The translations under genes were made by a program, and so were the position numbers. A stretch of DNA of 64,000 nucleotides, taken from Tetrahymena thermophila SB210. Taxonomy: Eukaryota; Ciliophora; Oligohymenophorea; Hymenostomatida; Tetrahymenidae. Of this stretch, positions 62,202 through 64,000 are shown in pieces. Every line of letters begins with the position of its first letter. The first letter of the stretch is position 1. The notes below the pieces were generated by a model that did no database searches, had not been told where the DNA came from, and worked only from the letters and a program-made list of their open reading frames with translations. Where the stretch lies: contig NW_002476432.1 in the NCBI RefSeq assembly GCF_000189635.1, positions 1-64,000 on the forward strand, in the 5' to 3' direction.

Positions 62202-64000
62202 TCAATTAAAATCTTATTTTTTGGTTATAAAATAAATTATTCTATTATAAAAAGGTAAATAATTAATTACTAAACTTAATTCTTTATCTTTTTTATTTTA
62301 TAATTGAGATATTGTTTTTTCAAATTTATCAACCATATCTTCTGATTCTTCATCATCTTCATTAAGCATATATCTTATTTTTGGTAGAGCCTTAGCTAAT
62401 CTCATTTTTACTTCACGTATTTGATCAGAGGCAAACTCTAGCACGCAAAATAGCTTGCTCTTTTTAAAATAATCTCTAGAAAAGTTTTATGTTGCCTATT
62501 CTACAAAATAGATGAAACTAATTCTTTACTAATATGACTTAGACTTAAAAAAATTATTTATCATTTCAGTAATTAATTCCTTTGATTTGTTGATGTAGTG
62601 GTTTGAGCAAATAAATTTAATTAATACACCTGCAGCCTAATATCTCACTTCATTAGGATCCTTCCTTAAATTTTCCAAAACCATTGGAATAAATTATTTA
62701 TAAAATTTGTTCATATTAAATAACTGCAAGCAACTTTTATTTTAATACAAAATTTTAATATAAATTTTTCTATTTAAAGTTTGGAATAATATTTTTGTTT
62801 AAATGCATGCTAAAATTATTATTTTTTCCTATTTTTCTGTATTATTTATTTATTTATTTATTTATTTTTTTGGTAATTTATTGGTTTTTTAGTAAAAAAA
62901 ATGAATATTTTTATTTACTTTTGTAGTTTTTCTAAAAATAGGGCTTTTATTCTCCAAGAATGTCTTTGCTCTTGGTCTATATAGAATTGTAATAAGATAG
63001 TCATGTAAGCATCTTCTTGCTAAAATATTAATGAATGAATCTTTTAATAACTAAGATATTAAGATTTAAATAAATTTACATTATTTTTTTATTCCTCTTG
63101 TTGGTCATCTTAGTCATCAGACTTTTTTGTGTCTGGTCTGATAAAGTTTTTAATGGTTACATCGATATTTTAAACTAATCTCAATATAATTGCACTATCG
63201 TTTTCTTTAATTAATTCTTTAAATATTGGAAGTAAATGCTTCTAGAGGTCTTCATAAGTAACTAATCCAGTTACTTCATGGAAGGAAGAAATTAATTTAT
63301 ATCTAACCTCTTTGGAATCATCTTTTAGTATCTAATTAATATAGTTATTTTTTAGTTTATCAAAAGTTGTTTTAGAATCTGTTAGATGAAGGACAGCAGG
63401 AAAATTGTAAGCAAAGTTGATTCTCAGCTTCACGTTTTTTGAAGAGCCGTATTCCTTTTTCATATAAAAGAAGCAAATAAATAAATAAACTAATATTATC
63501 TATAAAATTACTTTGAAGGTATTGATTATTGCCTAAACATTTTATTAATTTTTGCATAAAAACTATTCAAGCTAATTAAAAATTTATCCAATCATGCTGG
63601 ACATCTAAATCTGAATTTCTTCTTTGGGACTTTGCAATAATTCCATAAATATTTTGCACATTCTGTTTTTTTACTCCTCTGCAGAAAGATATTGAGTAAT
63701 GTTAAAAATTAGTTCTATACCAGCACACTTAACATTAATTTCTGAGTCATAAACCAATTAGAGAATCTGATAATTTATTTTAAAAATAATCTGTCAATAT
63801 CTATACTAAATGAAATACAAATAACATACTTTATCAAGTAAATGCATTTCAATAGAATCTGTTGCTATATATTTGCAAATCTTTTAAATGACTTCTTTAG
63901 CCATTATTTTTCTAACTTCGATGTCATGATCTAAGCATAAAATTCTTGACCTTTCAAATAAAGTTCCTTTTATTTTATCCTTTCTAACCTATTTATTTTT
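62202..64000 (-). CDS. HEAT-repeat phosphatase regulatory subunit (PP4/PP2A-type), N-terminally cut by the window edge
   Basis: Exons from the edge: 64000-63830, 63766-63512, 63454-63080, 63019-62919 and 62733-62202. They join in frame to 477 codons, ending at TGA 62202-62204. Repeated helical pairs of HEAT type are obvious: LFERSRILCLDHDIEVRKIM, INFAYNFPAVLHL, NQILKDDSKEVRYKLISSFH, VLENLRKDPNEVRYQAAGVL and EVKMRLAKALPKIRYM. The AYNFPAV block and D-x-x-x-E-V-R turns resemble PPP4R4 and the PP2A scaffold subunit. These proteins hold a PP4/PP2A catalytic subunit; that role is inferred. A short Asp/Lys-rich linker interrupts the repeats near 63090-63150. Introns are 57-185 bp. The start codon lies beyond the window. 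Confidence 0.85.

Overview
This is nuclear DNA of a ciliate that reads TAA and TAG as glutamine and uses TGA as its only stop. It is probably an oligohymenophorean close to Tetrahymena; I cannot fix the species. The evidence is direct: under the standard code only small fragments are open, but with TAA/TAG = Gln long frames appear that carry recognisable domains and end in TGA. The DNA is extremely A+T-rich. Introns are short and A+T-rich and almost always run GTA...AG. Gene spacing is wide, and nearly all genes are on the minus strand. No tRNA, rRNA, CRISPR array or bacterial operon was seen. All exon models were translated by hand, and in each multi-exon gene the exon lengths sum to a multiple of three.

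Layout from left to right. 1-1100: satellite with a 130-bp dimeric period. 2498-6514 (-): intron-less 1338-residue secreted/membrane protein. 8161-13729 (-): five-exon, 1612-residue coiled-coil/EF-hand protein. 14744-16216 (-): protein with two F-box-like motifs, and upstream of it a coding-like stretch broken by two in-frame TGAs and a frameshift (to about 17040). 19718-23938 (+): 1406-residue Gln/Asn/Ser-rich protein with a PP1-docking motif. 25823-28890: two GC-richer, non-coding-looking islands full of nested complementary segments. 31897-35826 (-): protein kinase. 38106-42288 (-): PHD plus extended-PHD (PZP-type) chromatin protein. 43039-46819 (-): POP1, the large RNase P/MRP subunit. 47943-48383 (+): small two-helix membrane protein. 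49949-50347 (+): short frame with one internal TGA. 51706-52443 (-): secreted RNase T2. 54420-55208 (-): secreted GH25-lysozyme-like protein. 58668-59152 (-): INO80E-like subunit. 59725-60511: tandem repeat of about 264 bp. 61025-62011 (-): Ser/Thr-rich protein. 62202 to the window edge (-): HEAT-repeat phosphatase regulatory subunit, cut off at its N-terminal side.

The genes look like independent eukaryotic housekeeping genes rather than one pathway. Loose themes are RNA processing (POP1, RNase T2), chromatin (PZP protein, INO80E-like), phosphorylation (kinase, PP1-docking protein, HEAT phosphatase subunit) and secretion/lysosome (RNase T2, lysozyme-like). The most unusual feature is the 25.8-28.9 kb GC-island locus. 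It behaves like one or more large structured RNAs that I cannot assign to a known family.
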